Shown: positions 15,694 through 24,083 of the stretch, one piece after another
Layout: the number at the start of each line of letters is the position of its first letter
Numbering within the stretch: position 1 is the first letter of the stretch
NCBI GenBank assembly: GCA_902776545.1
Contig: CACYQO010000016.1
Span: forward strand, 1 to 49,730
From: an uncultured Prevotellaceae bacterium
Lineage (GTDB): Bacteria; Bacteroidota; Bacteroidia; Bacteroidales; Bacteroidaceae
Direction: 5' to 3'
Length of the DNA: 49,730 nucleotides
Notes under the pieces: model-generated
The model's input: only the letters and a program-made list of their open reading frames with translations
Databases searched by the model: none
What the model was told of the DNA's origin: nothing
Made by a program: the position numbers and the translations under genes

Positions 15694-16302
15694 CTATTTA
15701 CGAGTTTCTATCTCGTCAAACATTTCGAGAGTCGATTTCTTCACCTTGTCTCTCAGTTCCTTGTCTATCACCAGCGTCTTCCTCAAAGGGATTTCAAGAT
15801 GCTTCTCGACCATGAGGAAGAACAATCTCAGCTTCCAAAACGTATCCTCCAGATCTGTCACCTGGTCGCTAAAAGCTACCTCATGCTCGCAATACGCGCC
15901 AACACTGAGATCCATCACATAGTCACCCTTGCCCGCCAGTTTCTGAGAAGGCTGATATACCTTGAGCGTCAGTCTCTGCATCTCATGCGACCAATCGATG
16001 CCCAGCCTCTTCATCTCGTCTATCCGCTCACAAATGCCCAGATTAGAACCTCCTGATTCATCGAAGACATAGATGCCCATCATGATCAGCATCGTCATCG
16101 AATCTACCTTCTCGCCCTCCTCGCATAAGAGATCCAATGGATTGTTGTTGATCAGGATCTTGCTTTGATAATCCTCTAAAGACATCAAAGGCTTACCGGG
16201 CGTCTTCACCACAAACTGGGGCTTCCCCTTTTGATTCAAACCTGTGAACTCGCACAAGAGCAAATCAAGTCCGAATTCGTCATACAAAAATACTTTCTTC
16301 AT
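15694..16302 (-). CDS. Hypothetical protein, 202 residues
   Basis: The start at 16302 is chosen because AAGGAG lies about 8 bases before the ATG, one of the few clear Shine-Dalgarno sites here; the frame extends 38 codons further. I do not recognise the family. The protein is soluble and mixed alpha/beta, with a C-terminal helical region (WKLRLFFLMVEKHLEIPLRK). It belongs to the downstream transcription unit starting near 17056. Confidence 0.6.
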   Translation of the reverse strand: MKKVFLYDEFGLDLLLCEFTGLNQKGKPQFVVKTPGKPLMSLEDYQSKILINNNPLDLLCEEGEKVDSMTMLIMMGIYVFDESGGSNLGICERIDEMKRLGIDWSHEMQRLTLKVYQPSQKLAGKGDYVMDLSVGAYCEHEVAFSDQVTDLEDTFWKLRLFFLMVEKHLEIPLRKTLVIDKELRDKVKKSTLEMFDEIETRK

Positions 16303-16481
16303 AATTCTATTCTCCTTATATTCTTCTGTATAAAAAATTTTTCTTCTGTCTATAAACGGTTCTATTCTCACGAACCGAACCGGTGTCTCAGCAACGCTTT
16401 GCTGTGTCAAGTCCAAAAAAACGCGTAAAATAAAAACATGAAAGCAAAAACTAAAATACTACTGCTTATGATGCAAACCAA

Positions 16482-16841
16482 TTAACTTATATCTTCTTTA
16501 TTATCCGCGAAGGTCTGACTGTCAAGGATGCCTTGTTCCTCAGCGATCAATATGTAGCAAGCTTCCAAGATAAAATCTGCCGATGGGCAGCCAGTCGTAT
16601 GTATCACGTGCATAGTGACAAAATCCAGAAGATTGTCTGCTATTTCCAACTGCATCCCCTCTTCAAAACCGAGCAGCATGTCCCTTATCATGTCGTAGAG
16701 TGCAACGCTCACTCTGTCCTCCAGATTCTCTATAACGCTCATGGCGGTACCGTCGTGATAGTACTCGCCCTTCAAGTTCTGATCGATCACCCTGCAGTCT
16801 GCTGCCAGGTTGTTTGCTAATCTCATAATTCTATTGTTCAT
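16482..16841 (-). CDS. Hypothetical protein, 119 residues
   Basis: An acidic, helical protein without a recognised domain (RVSVALYDMIRDMLLGFEEG, EIADNLLDFVTMHVIHTTG). Its ATG sits about 20 bases after the structured RNA element at 16861-16954, and the same arrangement is found before the gene at 17882-18451. A downstream ATG at 16826 (MRLANNL) is a possible alternative start. Confidence 0.55.
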   Translation of the reverse strand: MNNRIMRLANNLAADCRVIDQNLKGEYYHDGTAMSVIENLEDRVSVALYDMIRDMLLGFEEGMQLEIADNLLDFVTMHVIHTTGCPSADFILEACYILIAEEQGILDSQTFADNKEDIS

Positions 16842-16860
16842 AATCTAATTTTTAAATCAT

Positions 16861-16954
16861 TAATTAATGTTCGCGCGAGGATGGCCTCTGCGCCTTATGT
16901 AGTTCCAAGTCCCATGTAGGGCGACTGCCCTACATAAGACTGGCGAGAGAATTT
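16861..16954 (-). promoter_or_regulatory. Structured 5' leader element, copy A
   Basis: On the minus strand: CTCTCG, then a stem of about 15 bp (AGTCTTATGTAGGGC paired with GCCCTACATGGGACT), GGACTTGGAAC, a second hairpin GCGC-A-GAGG-CCAT-CCTC-GCGC, and ACATTAATTAA. Copy B (18469-18562) keeps the single-stranded segments but has a different stem sequence that still pairs. Both copies end about 20-30 bases before an ATG. Confidence 0.7.
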
Positions 16955-17063
16955 CCATCGCGGCCCACAACAGAGTCGTTGCCGCGCTGGAAGAATACGA
17001 ACTTCACAACTTTTTGTTCCAATATGTCAAAGATCCATTTTGTCTTTCGACGATGCAAAGGTA
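16955..17063 (-). promoter_or_regulatory. Promoter and boxA-like leader, copy A
   Basis: TACCTTTG at 17056-17063 (minus strand) is the -7 element. The leader then contains TCGAAAGACAAAAT, a boxA-like ATCTTTGACATATTGGAAC (17016-17036), and a strong hairpin (16957-16994, CGCGGCAAC with GTTG...GCCGCG). The first 40 bases resemble the leader at 18950-18997, which points to a duplicated leader. Confidence 0.65.
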
Positions 17064-17145
17064 CGACGGATTTCTGAGCCTATTTTTCTATTTGTAAACT
17101 CGTAAGAAATTAGTATGATCTTTAGTAAAACCGCCGTATTTCTCG

Positions 17146-17790
17146 TTAATTGCTCGTAAGAATCATCTCTTCCAGAATCTCCCAGAACGCATAGCAGAGA
17201 TCCTTCCAAGGATTGTTCTGCATATCATAGTAGGCCTCCAGTCTGTCGCTACAATCAACATAGTGTGCAAAGTTGGTCATCGTCGAGACTGCAATCATCA
17301 TATCAGCAGGCCAACCCTCAGGAGTCATCTTTTGAGCCAAAGTGTAGAACTCAGACTTTCGGATGCTCTCATCAAGCCGGTCTCTCACCACGAGGAAGAT
17401 CCCGTTCCAATCTATTTTAGACTTAAAGAGGTTCGCGTGTGTATCTTTCAGCTCCTTCATACCTGCCCTCAGCATCGAAACCCGCTTATCTTCCGTCAGA
17501 GCCTTATATTTCTTTCTGGCCATTTCGGCCTTTGTGTCGTTACTGCTATTGTTGCTTCCCTTACCGTTGACCTCCGTATCAGGGATAGGCTTCAGGTTAT
17601 AATTCGCCCTTACCTCGTTCATCTGAACGATAGCATCAGTATTGCCGTTTATCACAGCATTCATCAAATAAGCACAGAGATAGTGTTCGGCTGTTGCTAT
17701 ACATCCGGCATTCTTAGCCATCAACAGCACATCCTCTCCTTTGAGCCACTTACCATCCAGGTAAACGAACTCCTTGTGTAAATTCTCCAT
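17146..17790 (-). CDS. Hypothetical protein, 214 residues
   Basis: I use the ATG at 17790, preceded by a purine-rich GGAGAAG; a TTG three codons upstream is less likely. No recognised domain. A low-complexity linker (GKGSNNSSNDTKAEM, about 75-90) separates an N-terminal helical part from a C-terminal part (WNGIFLVVRDRLDE, WPADMMIAVSTMTNFAHYVD). It is last in the unit 18899 to 17146. Confidence 0.6.
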   Translation of the reverse strand: MENLHKEFVYLDGKWLKGEDVLLMAKNAGCIATAEHYLCAYLMNAVINGNTDAIVQMNEVRANYNLKPIPDTEVNGKGSNNSSNDTKAEMARKKYKALTEDKRVSMLRAGMKELKDTHANLFKSKIDWNGIFLVVRDRLDESIRKSEFYTLAQKMTPEGWPADMMIAVSTMTNFAHYVDCSDRLEAYYDMQNNPWKDLCYAFWEILEEMILTSN

Positions 17791-17881
17791 CTTCTCCAAG
17801 TTTGATTGTGAGATGTGTGTGGATGACGCGCGTTTTATTTCTTAAGAAACATCCCACAACAACTCGGATTCTACAAGTTTA

Positions 17882-18451
17882 TCAGATATTCAGAACCCTC
17901 GTATCCTCCAACAATACATTCTCATAGCCACAGCCTCTGAATGCATCGACGGTTATACCAGATGTCTTGAAGAAGTCAGGATCTTTGGCCTTATCGAAAC
18001 TAAACTCCCATAACCTGTCATCAAGAAGGTTGATACCATGTTTCAGACTATCTAAAGCATAGGCAGCTCTTAATGCTTCACTCCTCCAGTATTCATCAAA
18101 GTGATGTCTGCAATGGTTGAACGCTTCGAAGTACTTTGCAAGCAACTCATTCTCCCTCTTGGTGAGCGATGTTTGTTTCATGGCCGATGCAGGGTCTTCT
18201 GCAAACGACAACATTACCAAAATCCCATCTTTCGACTCAAGGGAAGAGACCTCAATCACGATGACCCTCTTGCCTTCAAATATGTACATCCTGCCTTCCA
18301 CCAGTTTCTTGATGACTTCCGTCTTCTTCTCCAAGATGGTTTGCTTGATGTTGTTCACTATACCTTGGTGCTTAATTACCTCGGCCTGTTCCTCTACTAA
18401 CTGCTGAGCTAAAAGCTCGCAAACTGAGTTTGAAACAAAAATGTTTGCCAT
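17882..18451 (-). CDS. Hypothetical protein, 189 residues
   Basis: N-terminal coiled-coil-like helix (about 10-50, LAQQLVEEQAEVIKHQGIVN), then a short beta region (RMYIFEGKRVIVIEVSSLES) and a helical C-terminal half. Family not recognised. The start codon follows the second copy of the structured leader element by about 20 bases, so its translation is probably controlled in the same way as the gene at 16482-16841. Confidence 0.6.
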   Translation of the reverse strand: MANIFVSNSVCELLAQQLVEEQAEVIKHQGIVNNIKQTILEKKTEVIKKLVEGRMYIFEGKRVIVIEVSSLESKDGILVMLSFAEDPASAMKQTSLTKRENELLAKYFEAFNHCRHHFDEYWRSEALRAAYALDSLKHGINLLDDRLWEFSFDKAKDPDFFKTSGITVDAFRGCGYENVLLEDTRVLNI

Positions 18452-18468
18452 AATTTGAATTTATTTAT

Positions 18469-18562
18469 TTAATTAATGTACACGCGAGGATTGCTCCTTG
18501 CGCTGTTCCGATCTAAGTCCTGCTGGCCCCTTTGGGAACCAGCAGGATTGTCGAGAGATTTT
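18469..18562 (-). promoter_or_regulatory. Structured 5' leader element, copy B
   Basis: Same layout as 16861-16954: CTCTCG, then CCTGCTGGTTCC pairing with GGGGCCAGCAGG around CAAA, then GGACTTAGATC, GCGCAAGGAGCAATCCTCGC, and ACATTAATTAA. The main stem has changed at most positions relative to copy A yet still pairs. It starts at the stop codon of the 112-residue gene. Confidence 0.7.
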
Positions 18563-18899
18563 ACTTGATTCCCAGTCTGTGATCCCTAAGGTTCTTAGAC
18601 CATTCATCAAAACAATCGTAGTCGTCAACATCTTCGAGCCAGACGTTAAGCATACCGTCGAACAGACGCTTGGCATGAATATCCGATTTCTCTAAGGATT
18701 TCAGAAAACTTGCCGTAGCTCTTGTCAGTCCGAACAAGATGGCTGGTACATTGTGATCCGTTGCATCTTGACTCCTAATAGTCTCTACAAATTCGTCACA
18801 AACCCAATCGCCATTGAAGGCTGCCTTAATCATAGCTGCCTTCACATCGCAATCACAACTATCGTTGCGCTTGCGGAAAAAAGAAACTAAACTTTTCAT
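18561..18899 (-). CDS. Hypothetical protein, 112 residues
   Basis: A small soluble protein with Cys in the N-terminal part (NDSCDCDV) and an acidic C-terminus (LEDVDDYDCFDEWSKNL). Family unknown. It is the first gene after the promoter at 18990-18997. Its leader carries a small hairpin (CTCCAG-AATG-CTGGAG type, around 18927-18942). Confidence 0.55.
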   Translation of the reverse strand: MKSLVSFFRKRNDSCDCDVKAAMIKAAFNGDWVCDEFVETIRSQDATDHNVPAILFGLTRATASFLKSLEKSDIHAKRLFDGMLNVWLEDVDDYDCFDEWSKNLRDHRLGIK

Positions 18900-18949
18900 T
18901 TTATTCTTTATTTATAATTAAAGAGTCTCCAGCATTCTGGAGGTTTGTT

Positions 18950-18997
18950 GTTGCAATGTTTCAAAGAACGATTTTGTCTTTCGACACTGCAAAATTA
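18950..18997 (-). promoter_or_regulatory. Promoter and boxA-like leader, copy B
   Basis: TAATTTTG (18990-18997, minus strand) is the -7 element. It is followed by TCGAAAGACAAAAT and by GTTCTTTGAAACATTGCAAC (18950-18970), similar to the boxA element of rRNA antitermination leaders. It matches the leader at 17016-17063 in order and spacing. Confidence 0.6.
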
Positions 18998-19028
18998 CGA
19001 CGATTATTTGAGGCTGGAAATAAAAAAA

Positions 19029-19085
19029 AGATGATTGATTGGGGCAATCCAACCAATCCAACATATTGGATAAAAGTAATCCAAT
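19029..19085. repeat. ATTGG/CCAAT inverted repeat cluster
   Basis: ATCCAA-CATA-TTGGAT (19056-19071) is a perfect inverted repeat flanked by further CAATCC/GATTGG copies. It sits between the end of the two-gene operon and the promoter at 18990, so it is either a terminator stem without a T run or an operator. Confidence 0.45.
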
Positions 19086-19109
19086 GAAACAAAAAAAGAA
19101 GGCAATTTC

Positions 19110-20285
19110 TTACCTTCTTATCACTCTCATTATTACACCGTGAACTCTTTCTGCTGTTTTAGCAAGAGCCTTATATTTGGGTACAGCTTTTGAATTAATT
19201 GTATATTGATGCCATTCGTCAAAACAAGATCCTACATCATTTTTCTTCCATTGATTTCGCTCATTTGTAAGAGACTTGGGAATCTTATCAAAATCTATAG
19301 ACTTAAGTTCTTTGCCAAAAAATTCACGAAGCTGTTGGCAAATCTCACCATCAGTACAATCCTTTTTTCTTAACTTGTCTTCATGTTTTATCAATAAGCC
19401 ATCTATCTTTTTCAAAGGTTCAATAATAGCGAGCCACTGCCTTTGTTCTTTTGGATTTATATGGTCGATTCCATCAGATACAAATGGGTATATGGCTTGT
19501 CGTATATCTGATACCTTATCTTCGTATTCCTTGGCAAATATAATATTTTCGTATTCTATATTCTGCCCATCATTACCCTCGACTTCGCTGATCTGCCTAC
19601 GCAAAAGGTCAAGTTCTGCCTGTATACAATGATCATTCTTGTCATTCACCCTTGAAAGCAATCTTTCATTATATATCATTGTTGGGTAGTCACAAAATTT
19701 GTTTTCCTCTACAAATTCTCCAAACATCTTTTGAGCTTTTGCCAATTGATGTTGTTCCAATGGTTTCTCCTGTATGGCTATCTGCTCTATAAAGTCAGCT
19801 ACTTCAATGAAGTTACCCTGGGCCTCTCTTTTGTCTTCTTCCTGTCTCGTTTCCTCATAGAGTTCCTTGAAACCATCAATATTGCCAATAACATCACCAA
19901 TAGCCTTGCAAATATCTCCATAAGGATGATTAGCTGCATCCGGGAATACATTTAACAATAAGAAGAAAGCAACCGTCGAAACCATCATTGCAGAATGTTC
20001 TGCTTGCTGATAACTACGCCTTATCTGATCTCCAACCTCGTCCACATAAATGCGATAACGTTCACATAGATCCTCAAATGCCTCTCTTACTTTTATATCT
20101 GTTTCCGTCAAGTTGTCATTCTTTAATTCCGAGGCTAAGTTATTTCCCTCAATCCACACTTCTTCAGGAGACAAGTCATCCCCACGTTGTCGCCAAAGTG
20201 GCAAATATAGAATAAGGTAAATTGGATTTTCCTTAAACTCACTACGTTTTAAACATTTCTCTTCTGTGCTTAGCTTATAATACAT
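19110..20285 (-). CDS. Unknown protein, 391 residues, second gene of a two-gene operon
   Basis: The ATG at 20285 overlaps the TGA of the upstream gene by one base (TGATG), so the two are translationally coupled. The protein is soluble and largely helical and acidic. One hydrophobic stretch (VSTVAFFLLLNVFP, about 100-113) could be buried or membrane-associated. A long helical region follows (about 130-270), and the C-terminus is basic (AERVHGVIMRVIRR). I recognise no family. Context (restriction-modification genes upstream, GATC-rich promoter) suggests defence or methylation-linked function; this is inference. Confidence 0.65.
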   Translation of the reverse strand: MYYKLSTEEKCLKRSEFKENPIYLILYLPLWRQRGDDLSPEEVWIEGNNLASELKNDNLTETDIKVREAFEDLCERYRIYVDEVGDQIRRSYQQAEHSAMMVSTVAFFLLLNVFPDAANHPYGDICKAIGDVIGNIDGFKELYEETRQEEDKREAQGNFIEVADFIEQIAIQEKPLEQHQLAKAQKMFGEFVEENKFCDYPTMIYNERLLSRVNDKNDHCIQAELDLLRRQISEVEGNDGQNIEYENIIFAKEYEDKVSDIRQAIYPFVSDGIDHINPKEQRQWLAIIEPLKKIDGLLIKHEDKLRKKDCTDGEICQQLREFFGKELKSIDFDKIPKSLTNERNQWKKNDVGSCFDEWHQYTINSKAVPKYKALAKTAERVHGVIMRVIRR

Positions 20286-21220
20286 CAATATAGGTTCTTT
20301 ACACTATTCAATATCTCAATAAACTTATTAAAGTCTTCCTTTCCGAATAATTGATTAGAGGCTAAAATGGGGATTAATGCATCAGGAATTTCTACAGCTA
20401 CGTCATTATCTAGATTGTCTCCAGAAATTCTTATCATTGTATGACCATCTTTAGGATAAGCTTTAATCTCTTTTCCACATGCTGAATGTAAGTCCACTAG
20501 TGATTTCGTTTGAGGATTTTCTGGTGCCAAATTTAAAACGCCACCCTTTGGTGCTTTCAAGTCTGTATCTATACCTCCTCCTGTTTCTTGACGAATGGAA
20601 ATAAAATTGTCTCCCAAAGACGCAAGACGGCCTAAGTTCAAAGGTGGTAGAGAGAAATGAACACGTGAAAAGCCCTTAGGATAGCGTTTAACATAGTCCC
20701 AGAAATCATCAGACTTGAAAACAGGTCCATCACCATAACTAAAGTGCATACCTTTCTTAGATGATAACCAGTTGTCAAGTATACACTTCAGAGCCTTCGC
20801 TACATTTCTTGTTCCAGCATTTTGGGGACGATTAGGCCATGCTGTAGTTTTTTGTTCTATTAGCATACGCTGGATGCCGTTCCTATTGTCCCATACGACA
20901 TAACACCATGGATAGTCCTCGATTATATGATTGTTAAGCTTTACATCCGTTACACTCCTCTTTGATAACCGTCCAAACTTCATGATAGCAGTATTGCCCT
21001 CTACAAAGATGGTGTCAAAAACAAATGTCGATCTGCCTATTAGAAAAGTACGCTCTTCGATAGGCATATCTGTCTTAAAGAATTCTCTAAAAGTTTCCAA
21101 TCTTTTCTCCCACTCCTCATCGGTACAGCCAGGAGAAGGGAAGCTCTCAATTTCCAATTGACGATGCGCTGAACGAACAATACGTTCAAACTGATATGTA
21201 TAGATTGCAAATGTAGCCAT
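20285..21220 (-). CDS. Unknown protein, 311 residues, first gene of a two-gene operon
   Basis: I start at the ATG at 21220 (MATFAIYTYQFERIV); the frame runs 18 codons further upstream but adds only a basic leader. The pattern is mixed alpha/beta with several strands (FAIYTYQF, AIMKFGRLS, CYVVWDNRNGIQRMLIEQ). There is no signal peptide, membrane segment or nuclease motif that I can name. The protein resembles in outline the DUF4747-type proteins of accessory regions, but I cannot confirm that. The promoter at 21423-21430 has four GATC sites just upstream. Confidence 0.6.
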   Translation of the reverse strand: MATFAIYTYQFERIVRSAHRQLEIESFPSPGCTDEEWEKRLETFREFFKTDMPIEERTFLIGRSTFVFDTIFVEGNTAIMKFGRLSKRSVTDVKLNNHIIEDYPWCYVVWDNRNGIQRMLIEQKTTAWPNRPQNAGTRNVAKALKCILDNWLSSKKGMHFSYGDGPVFKSDDFWDYVKRYPKGFSRVHFSLPPLNLGRLASLGDNFISIRQETGGGIDTDLKAPKGGVLNLAPENPQTKSLVDLHSACGKEIKAYPKDGHTMIRISGDNLDNDVAVEIPDALIPILASNQLFGKEDFNKFIEILNSVKNLY

Positions 21221-21259
21221 TGTTATTCGTATTAATGTTTTATATCTTAAATTTTGTTT

Positions 21260-21305
21260 CAAGGGACAGGTCATTGATTCAAAAACGATCAGAATCTGTC
21301 CCCGT
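21260..21305 (+). repeat. GGGACAG...CTGTCCC dispersed element, copy 1
   Basis: CAAGGGACAGG at one end and CTGTCCCCGT at the other give an inverted repeat. A related element lies at 25346-25382 in the same orientation. The two flank the block with the restriction-modification, DpnD-like and ORF6N genes. Confidence 0.6.
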
Positions 21306-21422
21306 AATTATTTCTTGAGTACCGTATATGTTGGAGTTTGATTATCCATCATGAATGTTGTGCCTTTTATATTTCTTTACACCTGATTTCCGTACCCCCT
21401 ACTTATTGGGGCAAAGTGGCTA

Positions 21423-21474
21423 CAAAGGTACAAAAAAAGTAGATCAACACATGATCGTCGGATCAATGAAGATC
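21423..21474 (-). promoter_or_regulatory. Promoter of the unknown two-gene operon with four GATC sites
   Basis: TACCTTTG (21423-21430, minus strand) is the -7 element. GATC occurs at 21442, 21453, 21461 and 21471, four sites in 33 bp, covering the expected -33 region. GATC is the predicted recognition sequence of the neighbouring restriction-modification set. Confidence 0.7.
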
Positions 21475-21494
21475 GTCTTTTGAGTTTTTTTAAC

Positions 21495-22373
21495 TTAGAA
21501 TGGTAAATCTTCGAAAGGCATCGGTTCTTGGCATCCAAACAAATCGGTCTGAGTGTCCTTAGCCTTAACAATATCAGAAATCTTTTTTCTGTAAGTAGTG
21601 TAAGTATCCAATCTTTCTATTTCTTCACGACGGGCTTTACTGATAGAAGCAAATTCTTCTTCTCGCTCTATACCGAGGAAACGCCGATCCAATAGATTTG
21701 CAGCAATACCAGTCGTACTGCTTCCGGCAAACGGATCAAGAACCCAGGCACCAGGCTTCGTGGATGCCATGATGATACGGGAAAGCACACATAGTGGTTT
21801 CTGTGTCGGATGCTTGCCACAAGATTTCTCCCACGGAGCGATGGCTGGCAATCGCCAGACGTCCGTCATTTGCTTGTCATCGTTGATGTGCTTCATCAAC
21901 TCATAATTATAATAATGTGGCACCTTTTCCTTTTTCCTTGCCCAGATGATAAATTCTGTGGAATATGTGAAGTAGCGGCATGAGATATTGGGCGGCGGGT
22001 TTGTCTTAGCCCATGTGATGACGTTGAGTATCTTGAAACCAAGCAGTGTCAATGCATTGGCTACGCTAAAGATATTATGATAGGTTCCTGATATCCATAT
22101 CGTTCCATTTTCTTTGAGCTTGTCCCGGCAAAGAGAAATCCACTTTATATTGAATTCGTTAATCTCCTCAGGCGTCATGCTTTTATCCCAGTCGCCTTTA
22201 TCTACACAAACCACCTTGCCGCTCTGCACGCTGATGCCACCACTCGACAGGAAATAAGGAGGGTCGGCAAACACCATATCGAACTTGAATTTGAACTGGG
22301 GCAGCAGTTCAAATGTATCACCACAAAGCAGATTGAAGTCGTGGGAAGGTGATTTGTAGAAAGGTTTAATCAT
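21495..22373 (-). CDS. DNA adenine methyltransferase of the DpnA type (second methylase)
   Basis: 292 residues. The catalytic motif DPPY (37-40) comes first and the AdoMet-binding motif DPFAGSSTTGIAA comes late (about 225), the order seen in beta-class methylases such as DpnA/M2.DpnII. HPTQKP in the C-terminal part is typical. It should methylate adenine in GATC, and DpnA-type enzymes can also act on single-stranded DNA. Its ATG overlaps the end of the endonuclease gene by four bases. Confidence 0.92.
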   Translation of the reverse strand: MIKPFYKSPSHDFNLLCGDTFELLPQFKFKFDMVFADPPYFLSSGGISVQSGKVVCVDKGDWDKSMTPEEINEFNIKWISLCRDKLKENGTIWISGTYHNIFSVANALTLLGFKILNVITWAKTNPPPNISCRYFTYSTEFIIWARKKEKVPHYYNYELMKHINDDKQMTDVWRLPAIAPWEKSCGKHPTQKPLCVLSRIIMASTKPGAWVLDPFAGSSTTGIAANLLDRRFLGIEREEEFASISKARREEIERLDTYTTYRKKISDIVKAKDTQTDLFGCQEPMPFEDLPF

Positions 22374-23188
22374 CTAATACTATCCACAAACGAACTCAGA
22401 TTAGTCAAATTGTAAACGCTGGGAATCGTATTATATGCCTCTTCGAGTTTGTTGCGTGCAGACTTCCAACCTATGCCATCCGTGATCCAAACGAATTCGA
22501 ATCCATCAACAGAATTCACCTTTGGAGCAAGGTCTGTGTAGGCTCGTGCCACCTCATTAAGTTTTGAACCGCCGCCGCTATAGAAATTTACTTCAATAAG
22601 ATATTTTTTCAGGGGAGTCTTAATAAAGAAGTCAAATCGCTTTTCGTCGGCACCAAGTACCGAGAGTTGAGGGAACTCAGAGGAATAAACCTCTTGACGA
22701 AACTTGATTCCTTTAGAACGGAAGACTCTGGCAACCGTATCCTCCATGATGTGGCCACTGCGATTCTTACGGGCGTTGGTGTCAAGACCGGTTTCGATGC
22801 CAAAAACATAATCAACAAGATTTTTTATCCGACGGGATGAAAAGATCTCGGCCAATCCTGTGCCTTCCAGAAACTCTACGACCTTATCACTCGACTCAAA
22901 ATAACTCTTCAGTAAGACTACATTGCCATTACAATCAACGACAGGCTTTTTCCCCTCATCTCTAACTGCTATCAAAATGCCAAGTACTTCAAACACATGT
23001 CGGTCACGTTTCCATATTTCCGAAACGCTTTTTGAGAGATCGTCTTTACCAATCAGATAGTTGAGAGTATTAAGACTCATTTCTACCTCAGCCACATTGG
23101 CTGAAATCTTGCCAAAGTCGCAGAAAAAATCCAGCGTCTGATTTGTCTCCTGTAGTTGAGACATAAATAGTTCGAAATTCTTATTCAT
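22370..23188 (-). CDS. Type II restriction endonuclease, DpnII/MboI family
   Basis: 272 residues. The C-terminal nuclease region shows the family pattern: SGHIMEDTVARVFRSKGIKF, then RFDFFIKTP and KKYLIEVNFYSGGGSKLNEV with the catalytic acidic residues of a PD-(D/E)xK-like core. DpnII-family enzymes cut before GATC when the adenine is unmethylated. It overlaps the methylase genes on both sides (8 bases with the Dam-like gene, 4 with the DpnA-like gene), so the three are one operon. Confidence 0.9.
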   Translation of the reverse strand: MNKNFELFMSQLQETNQTLDFFCDFGKISANVAEVEMSLNTLNYLIGKDDLSKSVSEIWKRDRHVFEVLGILIAVRDEGKKPVVDCNGNVVLLKSYFESSDKVVEFLEGTGLAEIFSSRRIKNLVDYVFGIETGLDTNARKNRSGHIMEDTVARVFRSKGIKFRQEVYSSEFPQLSVLGADEKRFDFFIKTPLKKYLIEVNFYSGGGSKLNEVARAYTDLAPKVNSVDGFEFVWITDGIGWKSARNKLEEAYNTIPSVYNLTNLSSFVDSIR

Positions 23189-24083
23189 AGTTTTTGATTA
23201 ATAATTCTGTTAGTTTTCCTCGTTTCTCGGGATTCGCATTAATAGCACGAGATGCGTAGACACGATGGATATGGAAGTCTGCATAGATATCTTCGAAAAA
23301 TGTGTCTTCTGGATTCTTCGCAGAACAATCGGCATTGCTAAGCATCCACATCACGTTAACATGTTCATTGATTCGGGCGCAGAAATCACGCAGCCTTATC
23401 TGCTCATCGTCGTTGAATTCCTCTTTGGCATATGAGTTAAAACTCGATGTGGCATTCAGAGGACGATATGGTGGATCGAAATAGAAGAAGTTCAAACCAT
23501 CACCCATATAATTAGCTGTGTCTTCGAAGTCGCCGTTTAATATTTTGACATTAACCCGATTCAACAATTCACTATCGGCCTTGATTGTATCAGCATTGCA
23601 GATCGTAGGGTGCAGATTACGTCCAAAAGGAACATTAAATTTTCCCTTGGCATTGACTCGATAAAGGCCGTTGAAACACGTTCGGTTCAGGAACATCAGA
23701 TACTTCGTTCTGTCTATATCGTCGAGTTTGTTCTCGTTAAAAATGCTTCTGACGGAGAGAAAGAAATCTTTCTTTGCTTCTTCATCAGGCTGATTGAAGT
23801 AATTCAGTTCCAGCTCTGACAGCCTTGCAATAAGCTCATCCGATTGATTCTTGATGATGCAATAGGCTGTCACCAAGTAGGGATTGATGTCGTTGATGAC
23901 TGCATTCGTGATATTGGGAAATCTGCGGAGCATATGAAACAACATCGCACCGCCACCCACGAAAGGCTCAATATAAGTAAACTGCTGCTGCACAAGTTCT
24001 GCAGGCAGATGCTGGTCGAGCTGAGATAATAGTTGCCCTTTGCCTCCAGCCCATTTCAGGAAGGGCTTTGCTTCTGTACTCAT
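23181..24083 (-). CDS. Dam-family DNA adenine methylase (DpnM/M1.DpnII type)
   Basis: 300 residues from the ATG at 24083. FLKWAGGKGQLLSQLDQHLP (from residue 8) is the Dam-family AdoMet motif; FVGGGAMLFHMLR and FYFDPPYRPL follow. With the endonuclease and the DpnA-like enzyme this makes the classical DpnII trio, specificity GATC. The frame extends 18 codons further, into a leader with a strong local hairpin (24093-24113). Confidence 0.93.
   Translation of the reverse strand: MSTEAKPFLKWAGGKGQLLSQLDQHLPAELVQQQFTYIEPFVGGGAMLFHMLRRFPNITNAVINDINPYLVTAYCIIKNQSDELIARLSELELNYFNQPDEEAKKDFFLSVRSIFNENKLDDIDRTKYLMFLNRTCFNGLYRVNAKGKFNVPFGRNLHPTICNADTIKADSELLNRVNVKILNGDFEDTANYMGDGLNFFYFDPPYRPLNATSSFNSYAKEEFNDDEQIRLRDFCARINEHVNVMWMLSNADCSAKNPEDTFFEDIYADFHIHRVYASRAINANPEKRGKLTELLIKNYE

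Noticed and set aside
16861-16954. tRNA or tmRNA
   Set aside because: The element has two hairpins but no cloverleaf, anticodon arm or CCA end, and it sits directly before a start codon.
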